Source of the DNA: Ashinkailepas kermadecensis
Taxonomy: Eukaryota > Arthropoda > Thecostraca > Neolepadidae
Assembly (NCBI GenBank): GCA_034440615.1
Contig: JAOTOM010005154.1
Location: 964,001 to 1,028,000, forward strand
Length of the DNA stretch: 64,000 nucleotides
Reading direction: 5' to 3'
Part shown: positions 13,290 through 24,685 of the stretch, in pieces
Layout: each line of letters opens with the position of its first letter
Position numbering within the stretch: the stretch's first letter is position 1
Program-made: the position numbers and the translations under genes
Notes under the pieces: model-generated
The model's input: the letters and a program-made list of their open reading frames with translations, nothing else
Database searches by the model: none
What the model was told of the DNA's origin: nothing

Positions 13290-15148
13290 AACACCCAGGC
13301 ATTGGGTATGGCTCATGGATGCAGCACATTGAAGCGACTGACCTACAATCTCATAGTTTGACCTATGTTCACAAAATACTGTCTTGACCTTGCACTATTG
13401 CTATCTACGGGGTACCGAATAATACGTTCCTAAAAACATTCATCGGATGGAGATTAGCGCTAAATAATCTCCCATCGGGCAAGAAAGCAACACATCCAAG
13501 CATGTCGCCGTCAAGGTCACCATTTGACGTAATTTCAACAAAGACTTTAACATTACACCCTATGGGAAAATCATGGGGTATCAAATAACATTTTCCTGAA
13601 TACATTTATCGGATGGATATTAGCGACGAATAATCGCCCATCGAGCAAGGAAGCAGCACATCCGAGCATGTGACATTCAAGGTCAGCGTTTTACCTCAGT
13701 TCAGGTTTGATGAAATTCAGAAAATGAAAGTGGTCCACTGGGGTACCGTATGCGGGCCAAACGAAGAATTGAATGTAGACTATCTCAACACTGATACATG
13801 CACTATCCATACACGAAGCAGCACACTGCTTGACCTGACCTCTATCGATGACTCATTTCATCAGGTAGCACTAGCATCCCATTCAGCAACGCATTCAGAA
13901 ACATGCGTTGCTGAATGGGATGCTAATGCTACCTGATGAAATGTGCCTTCGATAGAGGTCAGGTCACGCAGTGTGCTGCTCTTTGTATTGATAGCGCATG
14001 CGTCAGGGTTGAGATAATCTACATTAAATTCTTCGTTTGGCCCACATACGGTACCCCAGTGGACCACTTTCATTTTTGAATTTCATCAAACCTGACCTGA
14101 GGTCAAACGCTGACCTTGCAGGTCATATGCTCGGATGTGCTGCTTCCATGCTCGATGAGCGATTATTGGACGCTAATATCCATCCAATAAATGTATTCAG
14201 GAAAATGTTATTTGGTACCCCGTGATTTTCCCATAGGGTGTAATGTTAAAGTCTTCGTTGACCTGAGGTCAAATGGTGACCTCGAGCTACCAGGTAACTT
14301 GGTATGCTGCATGCCACCGTGATAGTGCTGGCACAAGCGTTTGAATCATTCCAATAAGTGAATTATTGGGCAAATTATGCGGTACCCCAGATTTTACCTC
14401 GCTGACCTTTTCGCCTCTGAAGGCGAAATGGTTCGTCGTAGCAAAAAGTCGTTTCGTGGTCCATGTATGGGAATGCTCGAGAAGGTTGTGTCAAATTTTC
14501 GGACGAATCGGAGGATATTGGTGAATGCGTTTCGGAATCCGTTGCTGAATGGTATGCTAGTGCTACCTGATGAAATGCGTCATCGATAGAAGTCAGGCCA
14601 CGCAGTGTGCTGCTTCTTGTATTGATAGTGCATGCGTCAGTGTTCAGCTGGTCTACATTCAATGCTTCTTTTGGCCCACATACGGTACCACAGTGGACCA
14701 CTTTCATTTTCTGAATTTCATCAAACCTGACCTGAGGTCAAACGCTGACCTTGAAGGTCAGATGCTCGGATGTGCTGCTTCCTTGCTCGGTGGGCGATTA
14801 TTAATATGGGCGCTAATATCCATCCGATAAATGCATTCCGCAAAATGTTATTCGCTAACCCGTGATTTCCTCATAGGGTGTAATGTTAAAGTCTTCATTG
14901 ACCTGAGGTGAAATGGTGACCTTGAGGGTGGCATGCTTGGATGTGCTGCTTTCTTGCCCGATGGGAGATTATTTGACGCTAATTTCCATCCGATGAATAT
15001 ATTTAGGAAGGTATTATTCGGCACCCCGTAGATGGCAATACTGCAAGGTCAAAACAATGTTTTTGTGAACATAGGTCAAACTATGAGATTGTAGGTCAGG
15101 CGCTTCAATGTGCTGCATCCATGAGCCATACCCAATGTCTGGGTGTTA
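13290..15148. mobile_element. foldback element with long inverted repeats
   Basis: The two outer ends are reverse complements: AACACCCAGGCATTGGGTAT at 13290 and ATACCCAATGTCTGGGTGTT ending at about 15148. Homology continues inward to a perfect 21-base palindrome (13873-13893 with 13904-13924, 10-base loop). The left arm is about 600 bases. The right arm is about 1,245 bases because the inner block is present twice: 13904-14250 and again 14530-14900, both in right-arm orientation. Mirror ORFs such as the one starting MKVVHWGTVCGP appear on both strands because of this symmetry and are not genes. AGGTCA/TGACCT half-sites recur throughout. Confidence 0.85.
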
Positions 15149-15232
15149 CACCTACACACCCAAGGTTAAGCTTGGGTGCCTGTGGCTTGTCCTGGGCGCC
15201 GGGCCTCTGCTTCACTTCCAGTTCACGGGTGG

Positions 15233-15561
15233 CGGAGCCTGTCCGGAGCCTGTCCGGAGCCTGTCCGGAGCCTGTCCGGAGCCTGTCCGGAGCCTGTCCG
15301 GAGCCTGTCCGGAGCCTGTCCGGAGCCTGTCCGGAGCCTGTCCGGAGCCTGTCCGGAGCCTGTCCGGAGCCTGTCCGGAGCCTGTCCGGAGCCTGTCCGG
15401 AGCCTGTCCGGAGCCTGTCCGGAGCCTGTCCGGAGCCTGTCCGGAGCCTGTCCGGAGCCTGTCCGGAGCCTGTCCGGAGCCTGTCCGGAGCCTGTCCGGA
15501 GCCTGTCCGGAGCCTGTCCGGAGCCTGTCCGGAGCCTGTCCGGAGACTGTCCGGAGGCTGT
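15233..15561. repeat. 11-bp minisatellite, ~30 copies
   Basis: GCCTGTCCGGA is repeated almost perfectly for about 330 bases; only the last two units differ. Each unit holds the palindrome TCCGGA. Eleven bases are not a codon multiple, so all six frames stay open with a 33-base (11-residue) super-repeat. These ORFs are artefacts. Confidence 0.97.
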
Positions 15562-17890
15562 GATGCTGACCACTCTCCAAATGCATTATCACCTGTCATG
15601 TATGTCGGTATGCATACTTCTCTGAATGTCATGTGCGTATTCGCCCTCTACGTCACTTTCCTTGTTTGCCGACGTCTCTCAACTATTCTCTCTTACTTGC
15701 TCGATACCACCGGATGCCACATAAGCCGGTTTGACCTAACGCTTTTCTAACGTAGCTCACCCCAGCGGATGACACGTGCTAGCTTCCATAGTCTCTGACA
15801 CCTTTCATAGGTCTCGCCTGCTTTTCAGTGCATGCAGGGCTGAAACTGTCTATTCATTTCGGGTCTCGAAACCCCTTCCAATCCCTCCCCTCTCTTCCCC
15901 GAGCATTTCCATCCTTAACCATTAGGCACATGGACTTGCACTGGATCAAATTATGCTTGAAACTACTAGAGTCTCCATGATTATTTTAAGTTCTGCCCCT
16001 GAGTACAAGGACATGTAGTAGAAGGACAGAGTACACTGCGCCTGAGTATTAATACACAATCACAGACTTCGACACGGATCAGCGGTTCTTGGCAGGAGAT
16101 GGCATGGACAGGAAACGTTCTGAGGATGCTCACTTTCGCGTCACGTCATGCTATGTGATACCAACCACATTGCCAAAATACAACATAAAGGAGATGTCAC
16201 CATTCACCTCAGTATTAGGTCCGTGGAAGCCGGAAAGGTTGCAGGTAAGTAACCGCACGTGCTGCTTCGGACTGGCTTGTCGATAAAGAGGGTTCCGGAG
16301 TAATATCAGACTGGAACCGTGCTCATCACGATCAATGCTTAAGAAACGGAACATTCTATACCGGGAAACTTGGGAATGGAACTACAGAGTGCATTCCATT
16401 GCTTGGTGCGTACACGAGCACACCAAGCGATTGATGCTGATGTGTTCAGGTTAGTAATACCCCTTCTACCTTTCTATTATAATTATTTCTGCATGGACAG
16501 GGGCCGAAATAGCGTGATTGTTGTCAAGCAACAACAGTCTATGAAGGTATTAAAGTGATGAGAGAAGCTTAAATTCGTAATCCAATCGTGGCAGCAAACA
16601 GGAATCAACTGAACTTGACAATCTCTTCCTCCAGTAAGAGTGTGGTTCAAGATATCACGCATGAAGCCTATCTCGTCTAAGGAAAACATGGTGTAGTCAT
16701 TTGTACAAATTGAAGAGTGGCTGGCGTAGACATTATCATGAACATTACGGGACGGGTCGGAAACGTGTCAATATATTGTTCAACTTTTGTATGGACGTAG
16801 CCTAATGTGCAACGAAAAGCTTTCCGCTGCAAGTAATCTTCAGTGTAAATGGTAGATGGTAAATGTAAATCAGTGTAGTAATCTTCGCCGAACATATCCT
16901 GCAGCCGAAACCTTTTCATTGGACTTTAAGCCAACTCAATCCCGAAGTTGAACAATATATCGGCATGTTGCCGAATAGTTTTGCAATTATCGTAATTGCA
17001 TAGTCAGACCGAGTTCGTGATGCACGCAATGTTGGGGTAAAGTTTCGATAAATAGCAAGACAGATATCTCCGACGGACCCGTAGATGCGCAGCTTGTTCA
17101 TTCGCGGTGAACACAGCGATATTTCTATATAAAATATATCATAAGCTGCCTTATCGAACTCACTTTCGTGCCGATAACACAACAAATCACACCCTGGTAC
17201 TCACCACCCCCTATTTGACCTAGTTTTAATATTAATCAGTCGATACCGGTTGGTACAAACATATCAACTTACATTGGCCTCTATTTTTGTGTCTACTTTG
17301 TCACTGCGCTTTGCCTTTAAGTATCGGATGCTGGGAAAATAATCCTGAAAAGGCTTCCTTGTACATGCTATGCAGGCAGTCCTTGTCCCTTACCAGTTCA
17401 GGCTGCCGTTGTCCACACGCCTGCTAATTATATTTCGAGATCTGGTTCTGAGCTGGAACTGTCGACGGTAGCTCATATCTGTATCGTCTCTTCGCTGTCG
17501 TTACTCTCTTTCAAACTTGCTGAAAAAAGTCAGTCGTGGCAAGTTAGCTGGAACTCCAGAAGCCTAATAGGTACTGCAAGTACAGCAGCTGTGATGCGAT
17601 GAAACATGGCAAATGCTTTTCACATACGTAGTTGAGAAAGACCCGCATTTCCTGGTGGTAAATCAATGCAGACATATTAAAAGCTAAATTGATCTTCCTA
17701 CGATCCATGAATGACTTAAAGTAAAGAAAAATCGTAAAGTTATATCGTTGCGTTTCGACCATAAATCATGGTTTGACAATGGCCTATGGTCGAACCGTCA
17801 CAATATAGCTTTACATATTTTTTTCTAATACGTTGTTCCTAGATCGTGACGATCAATTTGTAAAACTTCTGACATGTCTGCAATGAAAAT
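15562..17890. other. non-coding, no gene recognised
   Basis: About 2.3 kb with no ORF above 90 codons and no recognised domain. The part next to 17890 could include the 3' UTR of the minus-strand LINE. Confidence 0.5.
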
Positions 17891-17891
17891 G

Positions 17892-18386
17892 TCATGAACA
17901 CCAGTGCGGGTGGGGTGGGGGATGGGGGTCTATAATTCCGAGTAATACGTGGAGGAGAGAGTTTTTCGGAGAATGCCCGATCCGACATGCTATGGTGAGG
18001 CCATTTCGCCGTTCCGCTCGTCCCAGGTAATCACGATGTAAATTGTGCAAAAGCTGGATTGATGGAAGTGTAGGATGGCTGGGATCAAATCGAATTATTC
18101 CAGCATACCCGATAAATAGTTCCATTCTTCGAAGAGCTATGTAAGGAAGTCCGGCGTCCGCTCGTAGACAATTTGGTGGCGAAGTAGTCATGACACCCAG
18201 CGCAATACGGATCAACTTATTTGGGATGATATCTAAAGTTCGCCAAGTGGACTGGTGTGCATCGGCATGAACTACCGACCCGTGCTCAATTATTGGCAAT
18301 ACGATGGATGTGTATAATCGTAAACGGCTACGACGATCGGCTCCGAGTGATGTGGAAGTGATGCAACCGAACACATTTCGACAATT
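17892..18386 (-). pseudogene. LINE reverse transcriptase C-terminal fragment
   Basis: A 160-codon open frame (18374-17892) begins just inside the nested transposon boundary. It reads like the thumb and post-RT region of I/Jockey-type LINEs. RLRLYTSIVLPIIEHGSVVH and RIALGVMTTSPPNCLRADAG correspond to the conserved LYRSLVxSxLDYG and RxALGAFRTSP blocks of that group. It has no catalytic residues of its own. It continues the frame found at 19501-19311 once the 922-bp insert is skipped. Confidence 0.82.
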
Positions 18387-18387
18387 A

Positions 18388-19309
18388 CCTCGTTTACATG
18401 AGCAGCAAAACTTCCGAATACGATGCGATTAGGAAAACTTGCGAAAATAATGCTCTTGTAAACGGGCTTTTGCGTAGCGAAGCATGCGAAAAGCTTAACG
18501 CAAATATACGCTTCGGTAGGTGGAAGTTTGCGATGAGCGCCAATCATAAAAAATAACGGTACGGCTGCAAGGGTTATGATATTTCTTGAAGCTATTCTCT
18601 GCTAAGTTTTGAGTAAATTTATGGTAATTATGAAACATATACGTCTTGTTTTTCATTCTAATTTCAAACCTAGTGATGAAACACAAAAATCAGACACGTA
18701 ACAACTGAAAGCGGCGCTGAGACGTCATGTTATTAGTGCGTGCCCCAACCGTGAGTTTTGCGATGTGGCGGAGTGTTCAACTTGCGGATTTGTGATAGCG
18801 TTTGGGCTTTGCTGATTTATTTCTTGTATTGCGTAGTGAACCTGATTTACCCTGTTTATTTGACTATTGCACAGTCTGGAACAAGGCCGTCTGGAACAAT
18901 GCTCCATTACACAGTCTGGAATTATATAGAACATAGCCTGACCTGGAAACAATGCACCATTTGATTCACGAAGAAGAAAGGGCTATGTTGTCATCGATAA
19001 CGTGTCATCGGCTACGTGAATCCTTCGAATTTACAGATTTCCATTATATCTTCCCAACAACCTCTAACTACGTGGATCATTGATGATACATTGTGCCTGT
19101 GTACGCCGTTGTTCGAAGCAGGTGCATCAGAAGCGCAAAAAATGCGCCAAATATTCGGAACTTTTCACCACATTGCGCCAGCCGTCAAATCGCAAAAATC
19201 CAATTAGGTGGCTGCCTTGCTGCTGTAAACGAGCCTCGCGGTCGGAACTTTTGCGAATCGACCGGATCGGAAATTTCCATTTACGGCTGACCTGCTCATG
19301 TAAACGAGG
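18388..19309. mobile_element. 922-bp DNA transposon with 18-bp TIRs, TA target duplication
   Basis: The terminal sequence CCTCGTTTACATGAGCAG (18388-18405) is perfectly inverted at 19292-19309. TA flanks both sides (18386-18387 and 19310-19311), as expected for a Tc1/mariner-type or related TA-targeting element. Related GTTTACA motifs recur just inside both ends. There is no transposase ORF, so it is a non-autonomous (MITE-like) copy. Its insertion splits the RT frame of the surrounding LINE. The LINE text resumes on either side, which independently confirms the boundaries. Confidence 0.85.
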
Positions 19310-19310
19310 T

Positions 19311-20430
19311 ATATGAAAGCATTTTGCGTGGACATGCTGCATGTGATTCTGCATGGAAAGCCGGTGATCAAAAAGAATGCTGAGAAATTGAAAAGACTCC
19401 ACAAAAGGAATGGCATGGTGACCGGGGCAAATGGCGTGCCGGAGTGCGAATGGAAGAACATCTTGTGAAAGATCGTCACCGCTGAATTGGACGCCGAACA
19501 TTTAAAACCATACTTCGTGGGCCAATGGTTAACACGACCAATGGTTGACCAATGCCGCATCTTGGAGTCGGTCCAAAGAATGGTCTACATTTTGGTCCGA
19601 GCACCAAATTACATGATCATTCGCAAAAAAGGAGCAGACATCAGATGGTAAGTCCTTAAAAGTGTCATCTAGCATAATATTGAACACAACCGTTAATATA
19701 CAGCTCCCTCGTGCCAAACCGTTTGCATTGAATATGCGTCAGAGACAGTAAAGAGGTATCTGACTTTGGAGGTGCGAGAATTAGTTAGAAATGCCTACAA
19801 GGCAATACGATAAGTTTCCTCTAGCACAAAGCTGATGGGGTTTTCAAATTAGTGCATGCTAATTAGTGCCATATATCTTGCGGATGGATAAAACACAGCG
19901 GTGGTATAACTATGCTTCTGAAAGCCAAGTCGAATATCAGTTCGAGACAAACGAGGTGGTGAAGAGTGCTGCGGTCTCTGCAAAACCGCAATGAACGAGG
20001 GATCATTCATATATACATTTTTGTTTTATTACACCGTGTCACTCTCTTGACAATCATTCGCCAAAGGAGCTTTCCCACGCAGCTTGTCAGACCAATTTGT
20101 CGGTAGTTATTGGATCACTGTGTTTTTTCCGCGTCTTGTAATTGGAGGTATAATAACTTCTTTCCCAGTTTCAGAAGACACGTGTCTACAGGGAATTCAA
20201 AGTGTGTAGGATAAAATGATTGGTGTGATGTGGTAGGTGATGAAAACAAATAATGCAATTTGTTTGTCCTTACCGACGTGACACCGGCGGAGGAAATACC
20301 ATCTGCAACTCAGACAGCTGAAAAGGAGCGCTGCAATTATCCATGTTGTTGGAATTGAAAAGTCCTCGAAGGTTTGAAAAGTATGTTGCGCAAGTTTCGG
20401 AATGTTGTGGCGGTAGTTTGCAGAACCAGT
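19311..20430 (-). pseudogene. LINE reverse transcriptase fingers/palm fragment
   Basis: Frames on the minus strand give, in order, NYRQIGLTSCVGKLLWRMI (fingers, near 20100), then SCILTVVFNIMLDD with SFFANDHVIWCSD (19717-19529). The latter is the FADD catalytic box region with Asn replacing the first Asp. FLSILFDHRLSMQNHMQHV (near 19380) is the LGxxxDxxLxxxxH block that follows the palm. Several frameshifts separate these blocks. Confidence 0.8.
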
Positions 20431-20444
20431 GTGAGCCAAAGTGA

Positions 20445-21095
20445 TACGACGTACCATACGACGTACCATGCGACGTATCATACGACGTACCATACGACGT
20501 ACCATACGAAGTACCATACGACGTACCATACGACGTACCATATGACGCACCATACGACGTACCATACGACGTACTATGCGACGTACCATACAATGTACTA
20601 TACGACGTACCATACGACGTACAGTCAGTCGACGTACCATACGACGTACCTTACGACGTACCATACGACGTACCATACAACGTACCATGCGGCGTACCAT
20701 GCGACGTACCATGCGACGTACCATGCGACGTACCATGCGACGTACCATGCGACGTACCATGCGACGTACCATGCGACGTACCATGCGACGTACCATGCGA
20801 CGTACCATACGACGTACCATATGACGCACCATGCGACGCACCATACGACGTACCATGCGACGTACCATGCGACGTACCATACGACGTACCGTATGGCGCA
20901 CCATGCGACGCACCATACGACGTACCATATGACGCACCATATGACGCACCATATGACGCACCATACGACGTACCATGCCACGTACCATACGACGTAACAT
21001 GAGACGTAACATGCGACGTTCCATGCGACATACCATACTACGTACCATATGAAGCACCATATGACGCACCATACGACGTACCATACGACGTGTTC
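20445..21095. repeat. 12-bp minisatellite (ACGACGTACCAT), ~54 copies
   Basis: The unit ACGACGTACCAT occurs with A/G and C/T variants (GCGACGTACCAT, ATGACGCACCAT), in runs of like variants. Twelve is a multiple of three, so every frame is open (TTYHTTYHTTYH plus strand, RRMVRRMVRRMV minus). The 316- and 207-codon ORFs are repeat translations. Confidence 0.95.
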
Positions 21096-21164
21096 GTACA
21101 CGCTCTCGGCTGCGGGTGAATACATTTTGGGTGCTGGAGTTTCGCAAGTATTTCTCCTAAGCTC

Positions 21165-21585
21165 GCATTCGAACAGCTATGACCCTTGCCACCTCCAGAC
21201 ACCACCATGGCACAGGGGTATGTTCCGAACAGCTATGACCCTTGCCACCTCCAGACACCACCATGGCACAGGAGAATGTTCCGAACAGCTATGACCCTTG
21301 CCACCTCCAGACACCACCATGGCACAGGGGTATGTTCCGAACACCTATGACCCTTGCCACCTCCAGACACCACCATGGCACAGGGGTATGTTCAGACACC
21401 ACCATGCACAGGAGAATGTTCCGAACACCTATGACCCTTGCCACCTCCAGACACCACCATGGCACAGGAGAATGTTCCGAACAGCTATGACCCTTGCCAC
21501 CTCCAGACACCACCATGGCACAGGGGTATGTTCCGAACACCTATGACCCTTGCCACCTCCAGACACCACAATGACACAGTGGTAT
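21165..21585. repeat. 56-bp minisatellite, ~7.5 copies
   Basis: The unit starts GAACAGCTATGACCCTTGCC and ends in GGCACAGGGGTATGTTCC. One unit near 21390-21420 is internally deleted and the last two are diverged. Confidence 0.93.
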
Positions 21586-21858
21586 ATATTGAACAGCTAT
21601 GACTCGTGCCTCCTCCGGACATCACTACGGCACGGGATATGTGGCTTCGTGAGTGGAATTACCTCAGATGCTAGTCGTAAAAGCACAGTGATAAGTACAT
21701 GAATATCCTGTTCAATATTTTATGAGCTTCATTACATGAAACGTGTGTGAAATCCTGAAGCGGTGTTCAATTTGCCTCTAAAAGTTCCCAACGAAGAATG
21801 AAATTTGATGTAGCGTCTACAGAACTAGACAGGGTCGAAATTAATTTGATATGATAAC
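21586..21858. other. LINE linker or unassigned
   Basis: Sequence between the 56-bp array and the endonuclease fragment. No recognisable motif was seen. Confidence 0.35.
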
Positions 21859-22480
21859 TTAATCACTGTCGTATATATCAGTATGAACAGTCAAATCGAA
21901 ATAATTCGCTAATGCTGCGGAACATATGGAAAAGTGTACAATGGAGTTCGTAATATGGCATGGGTGAACAGGTGCAAATTCGTCTGCGTTGAGGACTGGG
22001 TTACGCGAGTCTAAAAGCTGTTCAATAACATAACCACTTGTGTTCATACGGGATTATGGGCTTTGATAAAGTGCTCTGAAATTGAGCCGAATGGCGAGGA
22101 CAATGTAAAAGCTCAGTGGTGTCTGTTGCGGTGGAATATAGATGAAACAAACGTCAATGTTCCTTCCATCAAGACGAATGGTGCATACAATGGCCTGTCA
22201 AGGCGAATTTAATGGGATGTGAATGTGGGTGAAATCGTTGCCTATGTAGAGCGCCGTGCCACCCCATCAATCTGGTTTCCAAATTTCGCTACAACCATAC
22301 AGTGAAACATTTGGGAGATTGAAGTTATAGGAATCGATGGGCGAATACATGATCTCCTGGGCAGCAATAAGACTCGACACTAAGACGCTATACAAACGCC
22401 TTCATCTCAGCCCATTTCGATGAAAGACGCGACAATTCCACTGAACTATAAAAGACATCAGTTAAGATTAGCGTCGCTCT
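21859..22480 (-). pseudogene. LINE APE endonuclease fragment
   Basis: Minus-strand translation shows an APE-type endonuclease in order. LIVQWNCR is near 22465, IAAQEIMYSPIDSYNF near 22370 (Gln-Glu catalytic block), WGGTALYI near 22260 and LDGRNIDVCFIYIPP near 22150. A block at 22047-21859 ends in LTVHTDIYDSD, the final Ser-Asp (His) block. Frameshifts and stops are frequent. With the RT fragments 2 kb downstream it forms one broken LINE. Confidence 0.8.
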
Positions 22481-22534
22481 GCAGCCTTGGACACAGTCGG
22501 CCCCTCGAGCGATGCTCACCAGTCGATTCGAGAG

Positions 22535-23872
22535 GGCGTCGAGGGTGGTCAGAGATGACCAGAGAGTGACCGTCCGGACCGTCAGGCCGGTGGGTGGTCA
22601 GAGATGACCAGAGAGGGACGGTCCGGACCGTCAGGCCGGTGGGTGGTCAGAGATGACCAGGGAGGGACGGTCCGGACCGTCAGGCCGGTGGGTGGTCAGA
22701 GATGACCAGAGAGTGACCGTCCGGACCGTCAGGCCGGTGGGTGGTCAGAGATGACCAGGGAGGGACGGTCCGGACCGTCAGGCCGGTGGGTGGTCAGATA
22801 TGACCAGAGAGTGACCGTCCGGACCGTCAGGCCGGTGGGTGGTTAGAGATGACCAGGGAGGGACGGTCCGGACCGTCAGGCCGGTGGGTGGTCAGATATG
22901 ACCAGAGAGTGACCGTCCGGACCGTCAGGCCGGTGGGTGGTCAGAGATGACCAGGGAGGGACGGTCCGGACCGTCAGGCCGGTGGGTGGTCAGAGATGAC
23001 CAGAGAGTGACCGTCCGGACCGTCAGGCCGGTGGGTGGTCAGAGATGACCAGAGAGGGACGGTCCGGGCCGTCAGGCCGGTGCGTGGTCAGAGATGACCA
23101 GAGAGGCAAGGTCCGGACCGTCAGGCCGGTGGGTGGTCAGAGATGACCAGAGAGGCAAGGTCCGGACCGTCAGGCCGGTGGGTGGTCAGAGATGACCAGA
23201 GAGGGACCGTCCGGACCGTCAGGCCGGTGGGTGGTCAGAGATGACCAGGGAGGGACGGTCCGGACCGTCAGGCCGGTGGGTGGTCAGAGATGACCAGGGA
23301 GGGACGGTCCGGACCGTCAGGCCGGTGGGTGGTCAGAGATGACCAGAGAGTGACCGTCCGGACCGTCAGGCCGGTGGGTGGTCAGAGATGACCAGAGAGG
23401 GACGGTCCGGGCCGTCAGGCCGGTGCGTGGTCAGAGATGACCAGAGAGGCAAGGTCCGGACCGTCAGGCCGGTGGGTGGTTAGAGATGACTAGAGAGGGA
23501 CGGTCCGGACCGTCAGGCCGGTGGGTGGTTAGAGATGACCAGAGAGGGACGGTCCGGACCGTCAGGCCGGTGGGTGGTTAGAGATGACCAGAGAGTGACC
23601 GTCCGGACCGTCAGGCCGGTGGGTGGTCAGAGATGACCAGAGAGGGACGGTCCGGGCCGTCAGGCCGGTGCGTGGTCAGAGATGACCAGAGAGGCAAGGT
23701 CCGGACCGTCAGGCCGGTGGGTGGTCAGAGATGACCAGAGAGGGACGGTCCGGACCGTCAGACCGGTGGGTGGTCAGAGATGACCAGAGAGGGACGGTCC
23801 GGGCCGTCAGGCCGGTGCGTGGTCAGAGATGACCAGAGAGGCAAGGTCCGGACCGGCAGGCCGGCGGGTGGC
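22535..23872. repeat. 49-bp palindromic satellite, ~27 copies
   Basis: The period is exactly 49 in the copies counted. Each unit carries two dyads: GGTCAGAGATGACC, and GTCCGGACCGTC often extended to the perfect palindrome GACGGTCCGGACCGTC. Three variants alternate in the spacer: AGTGACCGTCC, AGGGACGGTCC and AGGCAAGGTCC. The order of variants is partly periodic, which suggests higher-order amplification. Confidence 0.95.
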
Positions 23873-24357
23873 CGCCTCAGAAGTTCGGTGCGCTATTGCG
23901 CTCTGCTCGGTGTCACGGCGCTTCTGCCCCTTCCTGGGGAGCGGAAGCGCCACTTAGCTAAATGTACAGCCAAAAATAACAAAAAGAGCAACGCAGACGA
24001 CGAAAAAAGAAAACGAAACGACGGGTGTCTTTCCACTTGAAAATGAAAACAAGACTGCTGGATAATACTTCAGGTGTGGACGCCCGATGACAGGCACCCT
24101 TCTCTATCAGTCAGCAGAGGACTGGGTCGGCAGCGTAGTCCCACAGCAGCGTGCAACGCGTGCGTAAATTGTGCTGAACATTTTATGAGGATGTGCAAAG
24201 CTGTACACACATAGTCTAAAAACCTAAATGTTTTGAAAGTTCGTTGGTCCAATGAAATGCCTATTTTTTATCATATATATGTGGCTTGCGCATACAATCC
24301 AAGATCCAGATGGTTGAAGTCGGTGAACAGCAAGCATTGTCTTGAAAATTATCAACC
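23873..24357. other. non-coding, no gene recognised
   Basis: Unique-looking sequence after the satellite, with no supported ORF. Confidence 0.5.
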
Positions 24358-24685
24358 CAATAGGTCAGTTATTGGAGTGTGGGCTTGCGTTGGTTCTCCA
24401 TGCCCTGGTAGGACAGAATTCGAGCCGCTTTACGAGGTAGCATAGCCCCGGTTAAGAAAGTCAGCTGACGACTGAACAGATCAGGCCGGAAATAGGACAA
24501 GGGGCCGCGATGTTTCGCATGTGTGGCACGTTGAGCTTCCGGTCAAAACTCAACTGTTCGGCTGGAATTCTCAGCCCGGGTAGCGCGGTCAGGTTTTGTG
24601 CAACAAGCTCCGCTTAGCATGTAATCCTGTTTAATAAACAACCCCAGCAAGCGTTCGGAATAAATTTATTTTTAAGCAACATAAA
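24358..24685 (+). mobile_element. diverged tRNA-headed element fragment
   Basis: It shows the same order of landmarks as the 2023-2805 element. A degenerate A-box region is near 24365, a B-box-like AATTCGAGCCGC at 24418 and CAACAAGCTCCGCTTAGCA at 24600. The following CCAGCAAGCGTTCGGA resembles the CCAGCAAGAGTTCGAACT of the 44 kb copy. The 3' half is missing. Confidence 0.55.

Larger units (their letters stand above)
17892..22480 (-). mobile_element. decayed I/Jockey-type LINE, interrupted
   Basis: Minus-strand pieces occur in the expected LINE order. Endonuclease lies at 22470-21859, pre-RT and RT fingers at about 20430-19760, RT palm at 19717-19529 and RT thumb/C-terminus at 19501-19311 and 18386-17892. 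Three foreign blocks interrupt it: a 56-bp array (21165-21585), a 12-bp array (20445-21095) and a TA-flanked inverted-repeat transposon (18388-19309). Many frameshifts and stops mean it is a fossil. The I/Jockey/R1 group assignment rests on the APE endonuclease and RT C-terminal style. Confidence 0.82.

Noticed and set aside
13670..14707. Conserved protein starting MKVVHWGTVCGP seen on both strands
   Set aside because: The duplication on both strands follows from the foldback symmetry. There is no codon-level conservation pattern to suggest selection.
15105..15750. CPEPVRSLSGA-type and RTGSGQAPDRL-type repeat proteins
   Set aside because: Six-frame open translations of an 11-bp minisatellite.
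20197..21147. 316-codon Arg/Met/Val ORF and 207-codon Thr-Tyr-His ORF
   Set aside because: They are translations of the 12-bp array. Both strands are open for the same reason.
22535..23872. CRISPR array
   Set aside because: The units are contiguous tandem copies without unique spacers and the genome is eukaryotic. The same applies to the 28-, 32-, 47- and 56-bp arrays.
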